A stretch of 64,000 nt of DNA from positions 1,860,001 through 1,924,000 of the forward strand of contig NZ_CP083590.1 of NCBI RefSeq assembly GCF_020099395.1, written 5' to 3'. The translations under genes were made by a program, and so were the position numbers. Below are positions 49,781 through 58,876 of the stretch, one piece after another (the first letter of the stretch is position 1; the number at the start of each line of letters is the position of its first letter). A model generated the notes under the pieces. That model worked only from the letters and a program-made list of their open reading frames with translations, did no database searches and was not told the DNA's origin. Source of the DNA: Streptomyces mobaraensis. Its GTDB lineage: Bacteria > Actinomycetota > Actinomycetes > Streptomycetales > Streptomycetaceae.

Positions 49781-51574
49781 TCACCGCGGTCTCCCCCGGA
49801 ACACCGTGAGGACATAGGCCCCGAGCAGCCCCGTCAGGGACAGCACGAGCGCCCAGCCGACGGGCTGGGACACCAGCCGCAGCGCCGTCGAGACGCCCTC
49901 GTCCATGCCGGCCGGCCACTGGAGCGGAGCCGAGGAGCGGAGCCGCCCCGGCAGTCCGGCCAGCGACCGGGCCGCGGGGCGGGCGAGCACGGCGTTCACG
50001 ACCGGGACCACCAGCGTCGGGACCACCAGCACGGCGACGAGCCCCAGGAGAGTGGACCGGAACAGGCCCGCGCCCAGCAGCCCGGCCCACGCGCAGCCGA
50101 GGGCGAGGGCGATCCATCCGGCGAGGGCGCCGGGCCAGGCGTCGGGGAAGAGGGTCACCGACCGCCCGAAGAGGAGCCGCACCACCACGGCGTCCAGGAC
50201 CACCGAGGAGAGGGCGAGCAGCAGCGCGGCGGCGGCCGTGACCGTGAGCTTGCCGCCGAGGAGCGCCAGCCGCCGGGGGACGCCCCCCGCGTCCGGCGCC
50301 AGCGCCGGGTAGCGGTACTCCTGCCCGAAGGCCAGCGCTCCCAGCACCCCCGCGCCGAGCGCGGCCGGGGGCAGCGGGAGCGGCGCGGGCCACCCGGCGA
50401 GCAGGCCGGGCTCCGGCGCCCCGGCCCGGGCCAGCAGGACCGAGGCGAGCAGGGAGAGCAGCAGAGTGGTGGCCACCACGACCCATCCGGTGCGTACTCC
50501 GGCGATGCGGTGCAGCTCGTAGCGCAGCGGCCAGGCCGGGCCGGGCGCCGGCAGGGGCGGCTGCACGCGGGAGAGCGGCCCCTCGGGCGCGTCGCGCCCG
50601 TGTGCGGCGGGTACGCCCGCCGGGGCGTCGGGGGCGGTCGCGGCATCGGCCGGGCGGCGGCCGTCGGCGCGCTGGAGCGGGGGGACGGGCCCGGCCTCGA
50701 CCTCCTCGGCGAGCCGGTGCACGAGGATGCCGTGCCGGTACGCGGTCTCCCCCACGGCGGCACAGCTGCTGCCGTACACGGCGAGGGCGCTGCCGCCCTC
50801 ATGGACGACCTCCACGGGCGGGGCCTCGGACGGCGGGCAGGCGGCCTCCGCCTCCGCGGAGATGATGTGCGCGAGCCGCGCCGCGGAGGGCGAGCGGACG
50901 GCGACCCGCGGCCGGAGGCGGGCCCGGGCGAAGACCGCGGTCTCCTGGTCGGCGACGAGGCGTCCGCGATGGATGGTGACGACCTGGTCGCCCACGCGTG
51001 CCGCCTCCCCCGGCGAGGACGAGGTGACGAGCACGGCCCCGCCCTGGGCCGCGTAGCCGCGGAGGAGGCCGTGCAGCCAGGAGGTCTCCCGGGGGGAGAG
51101 GCCGGCGGTCGGCTCGTCCAGGACGAGGGTGTGCGGGTCGCCGAGGAGGGCGGCGGCGATGCCCAGCCGGCGGTCCATGCCGCGGGAGAAGTCCCCGATG
51201 CGCTGGTCGGCCAGCCCGCTGAGGCCCACGACGTCGAGCACCTCGTCGGCCCGGGCGGCGGGCACTCCGGCGGCCGCGCTGAGCATGCGCAGGTGGCCGC
51301 GGGCCGTGCGGCCGGGGTGGCCCGGGACGTCCCCGAGGAGCACGCCGACCTCGCGCACGGGATGGGCGACGCGGTCGAGGCTGCGGCCGCGGAACAGGGC
51401 GACGCCGCGGCCCGGGTCGAGCCGCAGCATCAGACGCAGGGTGCTGGTCTTGCCGGCGCCGGCCTCCCCGAGCAGGACGGTCACGCGCCCGGGGCGGGCC
51501 TCGAAGGTCAGGTCGTCGACGACGGGGGGCCGGTTGCGGCGGGGGACGCTGGTCAGTCCGATGGCCTGGATCAT
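49781..51574 (-). CDS. ABC transporter ATPase fused to its own membrane domain
   Basis: 597 residues. The N-terminal ~215 form an ATPase: Walker A LLGEAGAGKTSTLRL, signature FSRGMDRRLGIAAAL (a variant of LSGGQ), Walker B TLVLDEPTAGLS. A variable linker of about 130 residues follows. The C-terminal ~245 hold about six membrane helices (WVVVATTLLLSLLASVLL, ALLLALSSVVLDAVVV, LLGLVAVLVVPTLVVPVVNAVL, WALVLSLTGLLGAYVLTVF) like ABC-2 permeases. The order NBD-then-TMD in one chain is unusual for this class. Substrate unknown. Confidence 0.85.
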   Translation of the reverse strand: MIQAIGLTSVPRRNRPPVVDDLTFEARPGRVTVLLGEAGAGKTSTLRLMLRLDPGRGVALFRGRSLDRVAHPVREVGVLLGDVPGHPGRTARGHLRMLSAAAGVPAARADEVLDVVGLSGLADQRIGDFSRGMDRRLGIAAALLGDPHTLVLDEPTAGLSPRETSWLHGLLRGYAAQGGAVLVTSSSPGEAARVGDQVVTIHRGRLVADQETAVFARARLRPRVAVRSPSAARLAHIISAEAEAACPPSEAPPVEVVHEGGSALAVYGSSCAAVGETAYRHGILVHRLAEEVEAGPVPPLQRADGRRPADAATAPDAPAGVPAAHGRDAPEGPLSRVQPPLPAPGPAWPLRYELHRIAGVRTGWVVVATTLLLSLLASVLLARAGAPEPGLLAGWPAPLPLPPAALGAGVLGALAFGQEYRYPALAPDAGGVPRRLALLGGKLTVTAAAALLLALSSVVLDAVVVRLLFGRSVTLFPDAWPGALAGWIALALGCAWAGLLGAGLFRSTLLGLVAVLVVPTLVVPVVNAVLARPAARSLAGLPGRLRSSAPLQWPAGMDEGVSTALRLVSQPVGWALVLSLTGLLGAYVLTVFRGRPR

Positions 51575-51736
51575 GACTTCCCTCGCGGGGGCGTGAGACG
51601 GTCCCGCGCGGAAGGGGAAGGGCGGCGCGGGAGCACGGGACGTACCGCAGCACCGTAACCCGATATGTCCTATTTGCTACGCAGCGGGGCGGGCGGCGTG
51701 TCCCCTCCCGCGCCCCGGAGGTCGCGCGCGCCGGTG

Positions 51737-52498
51737 CTACGCCTCCGGGCGGAGCATGGGCGGGTTGAGGAGGGTGGCGCCGCCCGCGCGGAAGAGCTGT
51801 GCGGGACGCCCGCCCTGCCGGGTCGTCGTGCCGCCGGTGGGGACCAGGAAGCCGGGGGTGCCGGTGACCTTGCGGTGGAAGTTGCGGGGGTCGAGGGCGA
51901 CGCCCCAGACGGCCTCGTAGACCCGGCGCAGCTCCCCGACGGTGAACTCCTGGGGGCAGAAGGCGGTCGCGAGGGACGAGTATTCGATTTTCGAGCGGGC
52001 GCGTTCGACCCCGTCGGCGAGGATGCGGGCGTGGTCGAAGGCCAGCGGCGCGGCCTGTTCGCCGTCCCGGGCGTGGCCGTCCTGGTCGAGCAGGTCCTCG
52101 ACGGGGGCCCAGCGCACGCTGTGCGCGTCGCCGCCGGCGCGGGGGGCGGGCAGGTCGGGGGCGAGCGCCAGGTGCGCGACGCTGACGACGCGCATGCGGG
52201 GATCGCGCTTGGGGTCGCCATAGGTGGCGAGCTGTTCGAGGTGGGCCGCGTGGGCGGTGGCGGGGCAGGCGGGGTCGTGCAGAACGTGCAGCCCCGTCTC
52301 CTCGGCCAGCTCGCGGGCCGCGGCCGTCGCCAGGTCCTCGTCGGACCGGACGAATCCCCCGGGCAGCGCCCATCGGCCCTGGAAGGGCGGCTCTCCACGG
52401 CGCACCGCCAGCGCGCACAGGGAGTGCCGCCGCACGGTGAGCACGACCAGGTCGACGGTGACGGCGAAGGGCGGGAAGGCCGACGGGTCGTAGGGCAT
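51737..52498 (-). CDS. Nudix hydrolase with C-terminal winged helix (NrtR-like regulator)
   Basis: 253 residues. The Nudix box (residues 48-70, GGFVRSDEDLATAAARELAEE then TGL) keeps every catalytic residue. The second half (IEYSSLATAFCPQEFTVGELRRVYEAVWGVALDPRNFHRKV) is the winged-helix segment of the NrtR family, whose members use ADP-ribose or sugar nucleotides as effectors. With an intact box it may also hydrolyse. A perfect 5-5-5 inverted repeat lies 14 bases upstream of its start, and the glycogen-debranching-like gene lies directly upstream. Confidence 0.88.
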   Translation of the reverse strand: MPYDPSAFPPFAVTVDLVVLTVRRHSLCALAVRRGEPPFQGRWALPGGFVRSDEDLATAAARELAEETGLHVLHDPACPATAHAAHLEQLATYGDPKRDPRMRVVSVAHLALAPDLPAPRAGGDAHSVRWAPVEDLLDQDGHARDGEQAAPLAFDHARILADGVERARSKIEYSSLATAFCPQEFTVGELRRVYEAVWGVALDPRNFHRKVTGTPGFLVPTGGTTTRQGGRPAQLFRAGGATLLNPPMLRPEA

Positions 52499-52511
52499 GA
52501 CGCGATCATAG

Positions 52512-52526
52512 TCGTCTGCTTGACGA
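52512..52526. promoter_or_regulatory. Candidate operator of the NrtR-like regulator
   Basis: TCGTC-TGCTT-GACGA is a perfect interrupted palindrome in an AT-richer patch just upstream of the Nudix regulator start. NrtR-family proteins commonly bind such short inverted repeats in their own promoters. Confidence 0.5.
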
Positions 52527-52620
52527 TAAACAGGTTCTTGTCCCACGTGGGCCGCGGTGGAGAACACGGCCCCACGGGAGGCGCCACGGGGGCCCTCGAC
52601 GGGAACGGCGCGCACGGAGC

Positions 52621-54660
52621 TCACACCCCCAGCTGCAGTCCGTCGGCGGCTTCCTCGACCATGCCCAGGCCGAGCCGGCTGACGCGTACGGCGAACGGCT
52701 GCTCGGCCACCCGCAGCCCGGTGAACCGCAGCGCCCCCAGGGGCGCCGAACCGGGCGGGCGGACCGTCACACCGCCCGCCGGGACGTCGGGCCGCACCCC
52801 GGCGAACGCCGTCAGCAGGTGGACGGCGCCCGCCGCCGCGACGGCCGCGGGACGGCAGGCCGCCGGATGCGGCAGCGGGGCGCTCCCGGCGGTGCGCTGC
52901 TCCCCCGCGTACATCTCCGGCAGCCGGTGGCCGAAGGTCTCGGCGGCGTCCAGTACGCCGCGGGCGAGGGAGCCCGCCTCCTTCTCGAAGCCGGCCGCGG
53001 CCAGGCCCGCGACGGCGACGGCCGTCTCGTGGACGCGCACGGCCCCGCCACGGTGACCGAAGGGGTTGTGCCCGCCTTCCCTGGCGCCCAGGCTGCGCAG
53101 GCCCCAGCCGGAGTCGAGGGCGGGGCTGCCCAGCAGCCGGGCCAGTTGCTCGGTGCGGGCCCGGTCCAGCAGGCCGGGGGCGTACTCGCCCTGGCCCAGC
53201 AGGCCGGTGTCGAGGAGGTGGGCGGCGGCGCAGCCCAGGTGCGGGACGGGTTCGCCGTCGGGCACCAGGGCGGCCACCGGCCGGCCGCCGCCGCGGTCGT
53301 CGGCCCAGAAGTCCTCGCGGAAGCGCCGCCTCAGACCGGCCGCCCAGGCGTGCCACTCGTCCGCTCCCGGGCGGCCGTGGGCGGCGAGGAGGTCGGCGCC
53401 CAGCAGGGCGGCGCGGTGGGCGTGGGCCTGCACCTCGCAGCGGTACGGGCCGCCGGGCACCGGGTCCGCCAGGTAGCCGCGGTCGTCGACGGCCGAGCGC
53501 AGCCAGGCCAGGCAGCGCTCGGCCGCCGGGAGCAGCGGCTCGATCTCCTGGGACGGCAGCCCCCAACGCCTCGCCTCCGCGAGGACGGTGGGGAACAGCA
53601 GGGTGGCCTCGATCCCGGTGCACCCGGGCGGGAGGTGCGCCCCGGTGTGCCGGAGGGCGCCGGGGATGCGGCCCCGTTCCGGCCCGGGGCCGGGGAGCTG
53701 GGTGCGGGCGAGGGTGCGCAGCGTCCCGGCGGCGAGCCGGACGCCGAGCGGGAGGGTCATCCGGGCGGCCCACAGGGCCTCGGCGGGGGCGAGGCCGCCG
53801 CAGCGCCAGGGGGCGCCGGCGGCGACGTGCACGTCCCCGGGGATCTTGGGGTCGCGGACGAGCAGGGCCCTGAGGTCGTCGAGGCTGCCGGCCAGCAGGG
53901 CGGCGGCCCGTGGGTCGTCGCCCTCCGCCTGGGCGTCGCCCCAGGGCGCCGCGGCGCGTGTCCGGGTGCGGGGGCCCTCGGGCGGGCGGGGCCTGCCGGG
54001 GACCTCGGGGCGGACGCGCAGTTCGACGCCGCGCGTGCCGCCGGGCGGCAGCCGTATCTCCCAGCAGAGCAGTCCGGCCGAGGCCAGGGCGTCGTCCGGC
54101 GGCGGGTCGGCGGTCACCACGGTGTGCAGGCCGGGTGCCGTCCAGCGGAGACCGGAACCGTGGACGGCGGCGGGCAGTTCGGGCGCCGCCGTGCCGTGGG
54201 CGATCAGGCCGAGGTCCGCGAGGTCCGTGCCGAGCGACATCTCGACCCGGAGCCGGGCCTCGCGCGGCGCCGCGCTGCGCAGGGTGACCCGCTCGACGCC
54301 CTCGGCGTCCCGGACCCGCTCCACCGTGACGGCGGGGTCGGGGCCCTCGTCCGCGGCGGTGCGGAGGCCGGCCACGAACCGCGCCCGTCCGGCGTCGACC
54401 AGCCGGCCCTGGAGGGGGACCGGCTCGGCCCCGTCCACCCGGAGCACGCAACGCGCCAGCAGGCGGCGGCCATTGCGGTAGAACCCGTCGAGGCCGTGGC
54501 CGGTGAGCTGCCCGTGCTCCTCCGAGATCGCGAGGGCGGGCAGGGCGACGCAGATCAGCGCCGTGTGCACCGGGCGCGGCCCCTGGGGGCGCGCGTCGCC
54601 GGGGCGCCGGGGCACGGCCGGACGGGGGGCGGGGTGGGCATGGGCGGCGGTGCCGTGCAC
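52621..54660 (-). CDS. Glycogen debranching N-terminal / amylo-alpha-1,6-glucosidase-like protein
   Basis: 679 residues. The N-terminal domain (about 30-220: LPALAISEEHGQLTGHGLDGFYRNGRRLL) matches the N-terminal domain of actinobacterial glycogen-debranching-like proteins. The C-terminal (alpha/alpha)6 barrel contains RDPKIPGDVHVAAGAPW, EVQAHAHRAALLGADLL, FWADDRGGG and VRVHETAVAVAGLAAAGF. Natural substrate not proven. It is followed by the NrtR-like Nudix regulator, which may control it in response to a sugar nucleotide. The ATG at 54660 gives a long His/Pro-rich leader; a start nearer VHTALICVALP is possible. Confidence 0.82.
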   Translation of the reverse strand: MHGTAAHAHPAPRPAVPRRPGDARPQGPRPVHTALICVALPALAISEEHGQLTGHGLDGFYRNGRRLLARCVLRVDGAEPVPLQGRLVDAGRARFVAGLRTAADEGPDPAVTVERVRDAEGVERVTLRSAAPREARLRVEMSLGTDLADLGLIAHGTAAPELPAAVHGSGLRWTAPGLHTVVTADPPPDDALASAGLLCWEIRLPPGGTRGVELRVRPEVPGRPRPPEGPRTRTRAAAPWGDAQAEGDDPRAAALLAGSLDDLRALLVRDPKIPGDVHVAAGAPWRCGGLAPAEALWAARMTLPLGVRLAAGTLRTLARTQLPGPGPERGRIPGALRHTGAHLPPGCTGIEATLLFPTVLAEARRWGLPSQEIEPLLPAAERCLAWLRSAVDDRGYLADPVPGGPYRCEVQAHAHRAALLGADLLAAHGRPGADEWHAWAAGLRRRFREDFWADDRGGGRPVAALVPDGEPVPHLGCAAAHLLDTGLLGQGEYAPGLLDRARTEQLARLLGSPALDSGWGLRSLGAREGGHNPFGHRGGAVRVHETAVAVAGLAAAGFEKEAGSLARGVLDAAETFGHRLPEMYAGEQRTAGSAPLPHPAACRPAAVAAAGAVHLLTAFAGVRPDVPAGGVTVRPPGSAPLGALRFTGLRVAEQPFAVRVSRLGLGMVEEAADGLQLGV

Positions 54661-54781
54661 GGGTCTGCGCTCCCTGGGAGGTCACGGGCCGGACGTCGGC
54701 CGGGGTCGGACGGGAAGGAGGGCCACACAGGTGAACGGCGGCGGCGCCGCCGAGGTCACGGCGGTGTGCGCGTGATCACCG

Positions 54782-56188
54782 TCACCGGCGGTCGCGGGTG
54801 GTGCGGCGGGCCGGTTGCCGCCGCGCCCGGGGCTTGCCCGCGGGCCCGCCGGCGGGTGTGTCGCCGATCGCCCGCTTCGGGCGCGTGGCGTCGTCGGCGG
54901 GTTTGCGCCGGCGTGCCCGCGGCACGGTCGCCTGCCCTCCGGAGGGCGCGGCGGACCGGGTCGCGTCCGTGTCCGTGTCCGTCTCCCCGGCGGGCGGCCG
55001 CGGGGCGTCGGCGGCGCGGGCGGCCTGGCAGACGGCGCGGTCCGCGCGCTCCCGTCGGAGGCAGTCGCGCAGGGTCTCCGGGTCCAGCCCTTCGTTGCAG
55101 GCGTGGTGGAGGAGTTGCGCGAAGAGGTAGTCGGGGTCGGCGGTCAGGGCGCGGCCGAGGGCGACCCTCGCCTCGGCCTGCTCGCCGCTGGACCAGGCCA
55201 CCCAGCCGGCGAGGGTCAGCGGTGCGGCGGCGTGCTCGGTGTACGGCGGGACGCAGCGCCGGGCGAGGGCCCGCCAGAGGCGGAGCACCGCCTGGGTGCG
55301 CGGGCCTTCCATCCACTCGGCGGCGCGGTCCCGGGCGACGCGGTCCTGGAGGCCGAGGACGAGGGTGGCGGTCTCCTCGGCCGTCAGGAGCGCGTCGTCC
55401 CGGGCGTCGGACTCCGCGCCGTCCGCTCCGGCCGGGGTCTCGTGGAGGCGGTCGACCAGCCGTTCGGCCAGGTCCAGGGTCTCCTGGCGGGTCGTCCAGC
55501 ATTCCCCGGCGATCACGCGCGGGAGCAGGCGGGAGGTGGCGGTGTCCAGGGCGCGGCGCTGTTCCTCGTGCCACCGGCCGGGGCGCGGACTCAGGCGGGC
55601 CTCCATCTCGCGCAGGGTCCCGCGCACGCGGATGCCCACGTAGGCGGCGGCCGCGGCCATGACCGTGGTGCCGGGCAGCGCCAGGGGCGTGCCCTCGGGC
55701 GGGCAGCAGCGGGGGTCGGAGCAGCAGTAGGACCAGAAGCGGCCGTCGGAGAGGCAGAGTGCCTCGACGACGGGCACGTCCAGGGCCCCGCAGGCGATCC
55801 GCAGACGCTGGGCGAGCGGGCGCAGCCGTTCCATCACGGCCGTGGACGTCTCGCCGTCCGCGGGGTCCTGGCAGAGGTAGAGGACGATGCCGTCGGGTCG
55901 GGTGCCGCGCTTGAGGCAGCCGGTGACGAGGGTCTCGGCGAGCTGGTCGGAGACGTCGGGCCAGTCGTCCGGCACGGGGATGCCCAGGCGGAGCCGGCCG
56001 CCGAAGCGTCTGCCCTCGCCGTGCAGGGCCATGAGGACGATGCTGTCGTTCGGGTGGAAGCCCAGCAGGTAGGGCAGCGCGTCGGCGAGCTCCGCCGGGC
56101 TGCGGAGGGTGACGTGCGTGGGAGCCGACGGCTCCCGGTCGGAGGCGGGCGGCCGCGGAGGGCCGGCCGATGCGTCGTGGTCGGTCAT
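54782..56188 (-). CDS. DUF4192 domain-containing protein
   Basis: 468 residues with the DUF4192 core: HVTLRSPAELADALPYLLGFHPNDSIVLMALHG, the cysteine-rich RFWSYCCSDPRCCPPEGTPL, and VALGRALTADPDYLFAQLLHHACNEGLDPETLRDCL (a TPR-like helical end). The C-terminal 60 residues are basic and Pro-rich. Function unknown. Divergent from the recQ-like gene across 138 bases, an arrangement that may share regulation. Confidence 0.88.
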   Translation of the reverse strand: MTDHDASAGPPRPPASDREPSAPTHVTLRSPAELADALPYLLGFHPNDSIVLMALHGEGRRFGGRLRLGIPVPDDWPDVSDQLAETLVTGCLKRGTRPDGIVLYLCQDPADGETSTAVMERLRPLAQRLRIACGALDVPVVEALCLSDGRFWSYCCSDPRCCPPEGTPLALPGTTVMAAAAAYVGIRVRGTLREMEARLSPRPGRWHEEQRRALDTATSRLLPRVIAGECWTTRQETLDLAERLVDRLHETPAGADGAESDARDDALLTAEETATLVLGLQDRVARDRAAEWMEGPRTQAVLRLWRALARRCVPPYTEHAAAPLTLAGWVAWSSGEQAEARVALGRALTADPDYLFAQLLHHACNEGLDPETLRDCLRRERADRAVCQAARAADAPRPPAGETDTDTDATRSAAPSGGQATVPRARRRKPADDATRPKRAIGDTPAGGPAGKPRARRQPARRTTRDRR

Positions 56189-56326
56189 GCGCCGAGCGTC
56201 CCGCAGGGCGTTCCGGGCCCGCCAGCCCTGTGGACGCGCGGCAGATCATCGTACGAACACCTGTGGATATCGGCCGTCGACGGACCTCGGTCGCGCGATG
56301 TCAGTGGCCTCGTGTTGCATGGGTCC

Positions 56327-58492
56327 ATGACCAACGAAGCCCTCCGTACCGCCGCCGACGCCGTCCTCGCCCGGCTGGTGGGTGATGCCACCGGCGGAGC
56401 CCGGTTGCGCGAGGACCAGTGGCGGGCGATCGAGGCGCTGGTCGCCGACCACCGCAGAGCCCTCGTCGTCCAGCGCACCGGCTGGGGCAAGTCGGCGGTG
56501 TACTTCGTCGCCACAGCCCTGCTGCGCGAGCGCGGCAGCGGTCCGACGGTGATCGTCTCCCCGCTGCTGGCGCTGATGCGCAACCAGGTGGAGGCGGCGG
56601 CGCGGGCCGGCATCCACGCCCGCACGATCAACTCGGCCAATCCGGAGGAGTGGGACACCATCCAGGCGGAGGTCGCCGCCGGCGAGGTGGATGTGCTCCT
56701 CGTGAGCCCCGAGCGCCTCAACAACCCCGATTTCCGGGACCAGGTGCTGCCCAAGCTGGCCGCCGCGACCGGGCTGCTGGTCGTCGACGAGGCGCACTGC
56801 ATCTCCGACTGGGGCCACGACTTCCGCCCGGACTACCGGCGGCTGCGCACGATGCTGGCCGAACTGCCGCCCGGCGTCCCGGTGCTGGCGACGACCGCGA
56901 CGGCCAACGCCCGGGTCACCGCCGACGTCGCCGAGCAGCTGGGGACGGGCGAGGGGGCGGAGCGGGCGCTGGTGCTGCGGGGGCCGCTCGACCGGGAGAG
57001 CCTGAGCCTCGGCGTCCTGCGCCTGCCGGACGCCGCGCACCGACTCGCCTGGCTCGCCGACCACTTGGACGAGCTGCCGGGTTCGGGCATCGTCTACACG
57101 CTGACCGTCGCGGCGGCGGAGGAGGTGACGGCGTTCCTGCGCCGGCGCGGGCACGTGGTGACCGCGTACACCGGCAAGACGGAGAACGCCGACCGGCAGC
57201 AGGCGGAGGAGGACCTGCTGGCCAACCGGGTGAAGGCCCTCGTCGCCACGTCCGCGCTCGGCATGGGCTTCGACAAGCCCGACCTCGGCTTCGTCGTCCA
57301 CCTCGGCTCGCCCTCCTCCCCCATCGCCTACTACCAGCAGGTGGGCCGCGCGGGCCGCGGGGTCGAGCACGCGGAGGTGCTGCTGCTGCCGGGCCGGGAG
57401 GACGAGGCGATCTGGCAGTACTTCGCCTCGCTGGCGTTCCCGCCCGAGGAGCAGGTCCGGCGGACGCTGGACGTCCTGGCGGCGGCGGACCGGCCGCTGT
57501 CGCTGCCGGCCCTGGAGCCGCTGGTGGAGCTGCGCCGGTCGCGGCTGGAGACCATGCTCAAGGTCCTGGACGTGGACGGGGCCGTGCACCGGGTGCGCGG
57601 CGGCTGGACGGCGACCGGCCGGCCGTGGACGTACGACGCGGAACGCTACGCCTGGGTGGCCCGGCAGCGGAAGGCCGAGCAGGACGCCATGCGGGCCTAC
57701 GCGACGACGGCGGAGTGCCGGATGGAGTTCCTGCGCCGTCAGCTGGACGACGAGCAGGCGGCGCCCTGCGGGCGCTGCGACAACTGCGCGGGGGCCCGGT
57801 TCTCCGCGGAGGTGTCCGGGCAGGCGCTCGACGCCTCGCGGGGTGAGCTGGGACGGCCCGGGGTCGAGGTGGAGCCCCGCCGGATGTGGCCGACCGGCAT
57901 GCCGGCGGTGGGGGTGGACCTCAAGGGCCGTATCCCGGCGGGTGAACAGGCGGCTCCCGGGCGGGCGCTGGGGCGGCTCTCCGACATCGGGTGGGGCAAC
58001 CGGCTGCGTCCGCTGCTGGCCGCACAGGCTCCGGACGGTCCCGTTCCGGACGATGTGGCGGGCGCCGTGGTGACGGTGCTCGCCGACTGGGCCAAGGGGC
58101 CGGGCGGTTGGGCCTCCGGCGCGCCGGACGCGCCGGACCGGCCGGTGGGCGTCGTGGTCGTGGACTCGCGCACCAGGCCGAAGTTGATCGGCTCGCTGGG
58201 CGAACACATCGCGGCGGTCGGCCGGATGCCGTTCCTGGGCACCGTCTCCTACCGCGCGGACGCGGAGGAGTCGCGGGTGCCGCGCACCAACAGCGCGCAG
58301 CGGCTGCGGGCGCTGGACGGGGCACTGACCGTTCCGCCGGAGCTCGCGGCACGGCTGGCGGAGGCGCGCGGTCCGGTCCTGCTCGTCGACGATCTGTCGG
58401 ACACCGGCTGGACGCTGGCGGTGGCGGCGCGGCTGCTGCGCCGGGCGGGCGCGTCCCAGGTGTTCCCCTTGGTGCTGGCCGTACAGGGGTGA
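56327..58492 (+). CDS. recQ: RecQ-family DNA helicase fused to a phosphoribosyltransferase-like domain
   Basis: 721 residues. Helicase: motif I RTGWGKSAVYF (Lys55), motif II DEAHCISDWGHDFRPDY (154-170), motif III ATTATAN, and motifs V-VI SALGMGFDKPDLGFVVH and YYQQVGRAGRG. The RecQ zinc cysteines are Cys464, Cys481, Cys484 and Cys487. After a linker, the C-terminal ~120 residues look like a PRTase: VGVVVVDSRTRPK, and LLVDDLSDTGWTLAVAARLL, which has the PRPP-binding DD...TGxT pattern. There is no HRDC domain. The ATG at 56327 is the first after the divergent gap. The last codons lie inside a tandem repeat. Confidence 0.9.
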   Translation: MTNEALRTAADAVLARLVGDATGGARLREDQWRAIEALVADHRRALVVQRTGWGKSAVYFVATALLRERGSGPTVIVSPLLALMRNQVEAAARAGIHARTINSANPEEWDTIQAEVAAGEVDVLLVSPERLNNPDFRDQVLPKLAAATGLLVVDEAHCISDWGHDFRPDYRRLRTMLAELPPGVPVLATTATANARVTADVAEQLGTGEGAERALVLRGPLDRESLSLGVLRLPDAAHRLAWLADHLDELPGSGIVYTLTVAAAEEVTAFLRRRGHVVTAYTGKTENADRQQAEEDLLANRVKALVATSALGMGFDKPDLGFVVHLGSPSSPIAYYQQVGRAGRGVEHAEVLLLPGREDEAIWQYFASLAFPPEEQVRRTLDVLAAADRPLSLPALEPLVELRRSRLETMLKVLDVDGAVHRVRGGWTATGRPWTYDAERYAWVARQRKAEQDAMRAYATTAECRMEFLRRQLDDEQAAPCGRCDNCAGARFSAEVSGQALDASRGELGRPGVEVEPRRMWPTGMPAVGVDLKGRIPAGEQAAPGRALGRLSDIGWGNRLRPLLAAQAPDGPVPDDVAGAVVTVLADWAKGPGGWASGAPDAPDRPVGVVVVDSRTRPKLIGSLGEHIAAVGRMPFLGTVSYRADAEESRVPRTNSAQRLRALDGALTVPPELAARLAEARGPVLLVDDLSDTGWTLAVAARLLRRAGASQVFPLVLAVQG

Positions 58493-58680
58493 TCGAGGAG
58501 GGGCGTGAATGCAGGGGTGACCGCGGCGGGGCGTGAGTGCAGGGGTGGCCAGGGAGAGACTTACGCGCAGGGGTGACCGGGGAGGGACGTACGCGCAGAG
58601 GTGACCAGGGGAGGAACGTACGCGCAGAGGTGGCCAGGGGGAGGAACGTCCGCGCAGAGGTGACCGGGGAGAGTGTGTGC
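58482..58680. repeat. Seven-copy degenerate tandem repeat starting in the 3' end of recQ
   Basis: Units of 27-30 bp begin at 58482, 58510, 58538, 58565, 58593, 58622 and 58652. The inner copies read GCGCAGAGGTGACC then RGGGGAGGAACGTAC; the outer copies are more diverged. The first copy contains the last three codons and the TGA of recQ. The rest of 58493-58876 (384 bases without a gene) holds the end of the array and then unremarkable sequence up to the next ribosome site. Confidence 0.92.
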
Positions 58681-58876
58681 GTGCCGGGGAAACGGAAGGA
58701 GTGCCGCCTGGTTCCGGCCGGTGACGTCAATTGATCGTTGCCGTGCGGCCGGTGGGGCCACGAGAATGGGACCGGCTCCCCGCTCCCGTCCCCCCCACGG
58801 CCCGCTGGGCTGCCGTCCGCTGTTCCTCGTTGCCGACGCCCGCGGCCGCCGCGGGCGCGCAGGCGAAGGGAGAGTC

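Noticed and set aside
49536..50486. Minus-strand frame continuing through the end of the ABC gene region
   Set aside because: Overlaps the C-terminal membrane part of the ABC protein in another frame and has Arg/Gly/Ala-rich shadow composition.
54815..56326. In-frame extension of recQ upstream of 56327
   Set aside because: The frame is open only because it is antisense to the DUF4192 gene; the extension has no helicase-like sequence, and the ATG at 56327 gives a normal RecQ start.
58482..58680. Tandem repeats considered as a CRISPR array
   Set aside because: Units are contiguous and degenerate with no unique spacers, and no cas genes are present.
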